Of a stretch of DNA of 45,486 bases, positions 42,597 to 45,486 are shown one piece after another (the stretch's first letter is position 1; the number at the start of each line of letters is the position of its first letter). The notes beneath the pieces were generated by a model. That model made no database searches. It was not told the DNA's origin and saw only the letters and a list, made by a program, of their open reading frames with translations. The DNA lies in the NCBI GenBank assembly GCA_050733695.1, contig JBOHTO010000032.1:1-45486 (forward strand), given 5' to 3'. The DNA is from JBOHTO01 sp050733695 (GTDB taxonomy: Bacteria; Gemmatimonadota; Gemmatimonadetes; Gemmatimonadales; Gemmatimonadaceae). A program made the position numbers and the translations under genes.

Positions 42597-43513
42597 GAAT
42601 GATCATTCTCTGCGCGGCGATGCTGTTCACGCCGGGTTGCGAGCGATCGGTCGGTCCGCGTACCGCGTTCGACGGCGAGGCCGCGCTCGAATACGTCAGA
42701 ACGCAGCTCGCCTTTGGCCCCCGCATTCCGGGAACGGAGGGTCACCGGCGCGCGGGCGACTGGATAGAGGAACGCATGCGCGCGCTGGCGGACACGGTCA
42801 TCGTGCAGGAGTGGACGCACGTGACCGCGGCGGGTGACTCGCTCCCCATGCGCAATATCCTCGCGCGGTTCCGGCCGGAGGCGGACGACCGGATTCTCTA
42901 CCTCGCCCACTGGGACACGCGCCCCGTCTCCGAGCGCGCTCAGAATCGTGCCGACCGTGACGCGCCCGTGCCCGGCGCAAACGATGGTGCATCCGGAGTC
43001 GCACTGCTCATCGGCGTCGCCGACGTACTCGCCGAACAGGCGCCAGAGATGGGTGTCGACCTGCTCTTCGTGGACGGCGAGGACTACGGCGACTTTGGCA
43101 GGCGGGAAGATGTGCTGATCGGCGCCAGCTACTTCGCCGGGCATCTCCCGTCGCTGGACTATCGCCCGCTGTTCGGCGTGCTCTGGGACATGGTGGCGGA
43201 TCGCGAGATCCGTTTCTACCAGGAAGGTTTCTCCGTGCAGCACGCGCCGGAGGTCGTGGCGCGTGTCTGGCGCCAGGCAGAGGACCTCGGGTACTCGGAG
43301 TACTTCGTGCCGCGGGTCGGAATCTCGATCACGGACGATCACGTCCCGCTGCTGCAGGCAGGCCTGCGCGTGATCGATGTGATCGACATCGACGATCGGG
43401 CGATCGCGTACGAGCACCATCATCGGCCCACGGACACCCTGGACAAGATTTCGGCGGAGTCGTTGCAGATAGTGGGTGACGTGGCGACAGCGCTGCTGCT
43501 CGGGGAGTCGTAG
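42593..43513 (+). CDS. M28-family lipoprotein, glutaminyl-peptide cyclotransferase-like
   Basis: 306 residues, lipoprotein signal ending in FTPGC (Cys16). The zinc-site blocks are AHWDTRP (about 106-111), GANDGASGVALL (Asp131), FVDGEDYGDFGRREDVLIGASYFA (Glu163/Asp164, aligned with the EE pair of human glutaminyl cyclase and its downstream D-x-LYGS) and YEHHHRPTDTLDKI. These match the glutaminyl cyclase branch (pyroglutamate formation from N-terminal Gln) as well as M28 aminopeptidases; the DGED/ANDGASG context favours the cyclase. The GTG start overlaps the sprA stop (GTGA), with an in-frame ATG two codons later. Coupled translation with SprA suggests it modifies exported proteins. Confidence 0.82.
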   Translation: MRMIILCAAMLFTPGCERSVGPRTAFDGEAALEYVRTQLAFGPRIPGTEGHRRAGDWIEERMRALADTVIVQEWTHVTAAGDSLPMRNILARFRPEADDRILYLAHWDTRPVSERAQNRADRDAPVPGANDGASGVALLIGVADVLAEQAPEMGVDLLFVDGEDYGDFGRREDVLIGASYFAGHLPSLDYRPLFGVLWDMVADREIRFYQEGFSVQHAPEVVARVWRQAEDLGYSEYFVPRVGISITDDHVPLLQAGLRVIDVIDIDDRAIAYEHHHRPTDTLDKISAESLQIVGDVATALLLGES

Positions 43514-43541
43514 CACCGGTAAGCGGCGTCGTCATCCCCGG

Positions 43542-43567
43542 CATCACTCCCGCGGAGTCGGGCATCC
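43542..43567 (+). repeat. REP-like palindromic repeat, copy 8 (degenerate)
   Basis: CATCACTCCCGC then GCGGAGTCGGGCATCC, preceded by an extra left half-site (GTCGTCATCCCCGG, from 43528). It lies in the 212-nt gap between the glutaminyl-cyclase-like and helix-hairpin-helix genes. Confidence 0.7.
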
Positions 43568-43725
43568 GTTCATCGCCGTCGTCGTCGCGGGAGCGACACC
43601 GGTTGCCCGACCCATGGTTTCCGCGTGCAGTCAACGCCCGATCGCGGTACATCCTGCCATACATCGATCCTCCGTTCCCGGCGCCGCAGCGTAGACTGTC
43701 GCTCGTACCTTCGCGCCGTTACGCC

Positions 43726-44256
43726 ATGCCCACCCCCGCCGAACGCAACGCACTCCTCTTCTTCTCCCTGCTCACCCTGCTGGGCGGCGGTGTTCGAGTC
43801 GGCGCGAGCATGCGCAGGCCCGAGCCCGGCACCGCGGACAGCGCCGCGCTCGAGGCGCAGATCGCAGCCGTGGACTCGGCGATCCTCGTCGAGAACGCGG
43901 AGCAGCGGGCAAGGAAGCGGAAGCGCGGCAGCAGCGCGGGTGACGGGACGACGGCCAGCAGCGCGGGCGGCAGCGTTGCCGTCACCAGGGACGCGCGCTC
44001 ACCTCCGGTGTCCGTGAGCCAACGACTCCTCGACATGGACGTGGCGAGCGCCACCGAACTCGAACGGCTCCCATGGGTGGGGCCGAAGCTCGCGGAGCGG
44101 ATCGTGGCCGACCGGGATTCGCTCGGCCCGTTCGGCTCCCTGGGCGGTCTGGAGCGGGTTCGCGGGATAGGCCCCGTGATGGCGAAACGGCTCGCCCCGC
44201 ACGTGACGTTTTCCCGCACTCCGCGTCCTGCAAATGCCGTCACGGGCGGCCGATAG
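43726..44256 (+). CDS. Membrane-anchored helix-hairpin-helix (ComEA-like) DNA-binding protein
   Basis: 176 residues. One N-terminal anchor (LLFFSLLTLLGGGVRVGA, about 10-27), a charged, low-complexity linker with Arg/Lys and Ser/Gly/Ala runs, and a C-terminal tandem helix-hairpin-helix domain (about 108-165). Its lines include LDMDVASATELERLPWVGPKLAERIVADRD and LGGLERVRGIGPVMAKRLAPHV, the ComEA consensus N-x-A(S)-x-x-x-L-x-x-L-P-G(V)-I-G. ComEA binds DNA non-specifically at the membrane during natural uptake. The ATG at 43726 is chosen because the anchor starts there. The next gene is a pilus ATPase, which supports a competence role, although comEC is not in the window. Confidence 0.82.
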   Translation: MPTPAERNALLFFSLLTLLGGGVRVGASMRRPEPGTADSAALEAQIAAVDSAILVENAEQRARKRKRGSSAGDGTTASSAGGSVAVTRDARSPPVSVSQRLLDMDVASATELERLPWVGPKLAERIVADRDSLGPFGSLGGLERVRGIGPVMAKRLAPHVTFSRTPRPANAVTGGR

Positions 44257-44334
44257 GGCAGTTCTACGGGTGCCTCGTCGGCGCGCAGCACGCCTCTGAC
44301 GTCGGCGCTCCGCCGTACCCGCCGCCCTTCGCTA

Positions 44335-44364
44335 CCGCTGGCTGCCGCTGGCTGCCGCTGGCTG
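44335..44364 (+). repeat. Three tandem copies of a 10-bp unit (CCGCTGGCTG)
   Basis: Three exact copies in the 160-nt region between the helix-hairpin-helix and pilB-like genes, ending about 50 nt before the pilB-like ATG. A 10-bp period places the unit once per helical turn. Confidence 0.9.
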
Positions 44365-44416
44365 CCGAGGGACAGCGCCGGCTCGCGCCATCCACGATCT
44401 CCCGCTATCGGCATCC

Positions 44417-45486
<1,070 letters not shown>

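Noticed and set aside
44335..44364. Iteron-type replication origin
   Set aside because: Three 10-bp units are too short and too few, there is no AT-rich region and no replication gene nearby.

Overview
The window is high-GC DNA with tightly packed genes, many GTG/TTG starts and 1-4 nt stop/start overlaps. The organism is a diderm bacterium: the window encodes LptF/LptG, MlaD/MlaE, a TonB-dependent receptor, lipoproteins and a very large SprA-type outer-membrane protein. It is probably a member of Gemmatimonadota, because SprA and a glutaminyl-cyclase-like lipoprotein occur together with a CcmABCD cytochrome c maturation system in GC-rich DNA. That assignment is an inference; no 16S rRNA or taxonomic marker was available. 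I see no rRNA, tRNA, CRISPR array, prophage or transposase.

Layout. 1-1.6 kb: the 5' part of acs (minus strand), then a leader RNA resembling a c-di-GMP-I (GEMM) riboswitch in front of a stand-alone STAS gene. 1.7-7.6 kb: one plus-strand heme run, ccmA-ccmB-ccmC-ccmD-hemD-hemC-hemB-ppa, joining heme export and cytochrome c maturation to tetrapyrrole synthesis. 7.8-9.0 kb: DoxX-like and aquaporin genes. 9.0-9.66 kb: non-coding. 9.66-15.3 kb: a minus-strand operon reading DUF92/VTE6-like, lipoprotein, FAD oxidoreductase, flavin reductase, methyltransferase, SRPBCC, FabF-type ketosynthase; this looks like a small uncharacterised biosynthetic cluster. 15.5-19.3 kb: V4R-like protein, M24 peptidase, GH18-like lipoprotein and a cupredoxin-like protein. 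19.5-22.0 kb: heme A synthesis (small membrane protein, ctaA, ctaB). 22.1-23.6 kb: an APC permease with a tandem-repeat N-terminus.

23.9-31.4 kb: two related OB-fold lipoproteins (one with a lamin-tail domain), a large TonB-dependent receptor and a convergent endonuclease I lipoprotein, suggesting extracellular DNA or nucleotide acquisition. 31.4-36.0 kb: envelope lipid transport, lptF-lptG-mlaE-mlaD. 36.2-43.5 kb: sprA (type IX secretion translocon-like), overlapped by a lipoprotein of the M28/glutaminyl cyclase family. 43.7-45.5 kb: a membrane-anchored helix-hairpin-helix protein and the start of a PilB/GspE ATPase with a c-di-GMP-binding-type MshEN domain.

The most interesting signals are these. 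(1) A dispersed palindromic REP-like repeat occurs between many genes and has also expanded in frame inside ctaA as 21-bp units encoding a Gly-Asn-Asp heptad. (2) Both signal-peptidase-I-type exported proteins, SprA and the TonB receptor, are predicted to start with Gln after cleavage, and a glutaminyl-cyclase-like gene overlaps sprA. (3) LptF carries a large extra periplasmic insert. (4) The FabF/SRPBCC/methyltransferase/flavin-enzyme operon is unassigned. (5) Two candidate c-di-GMP inputs are present.
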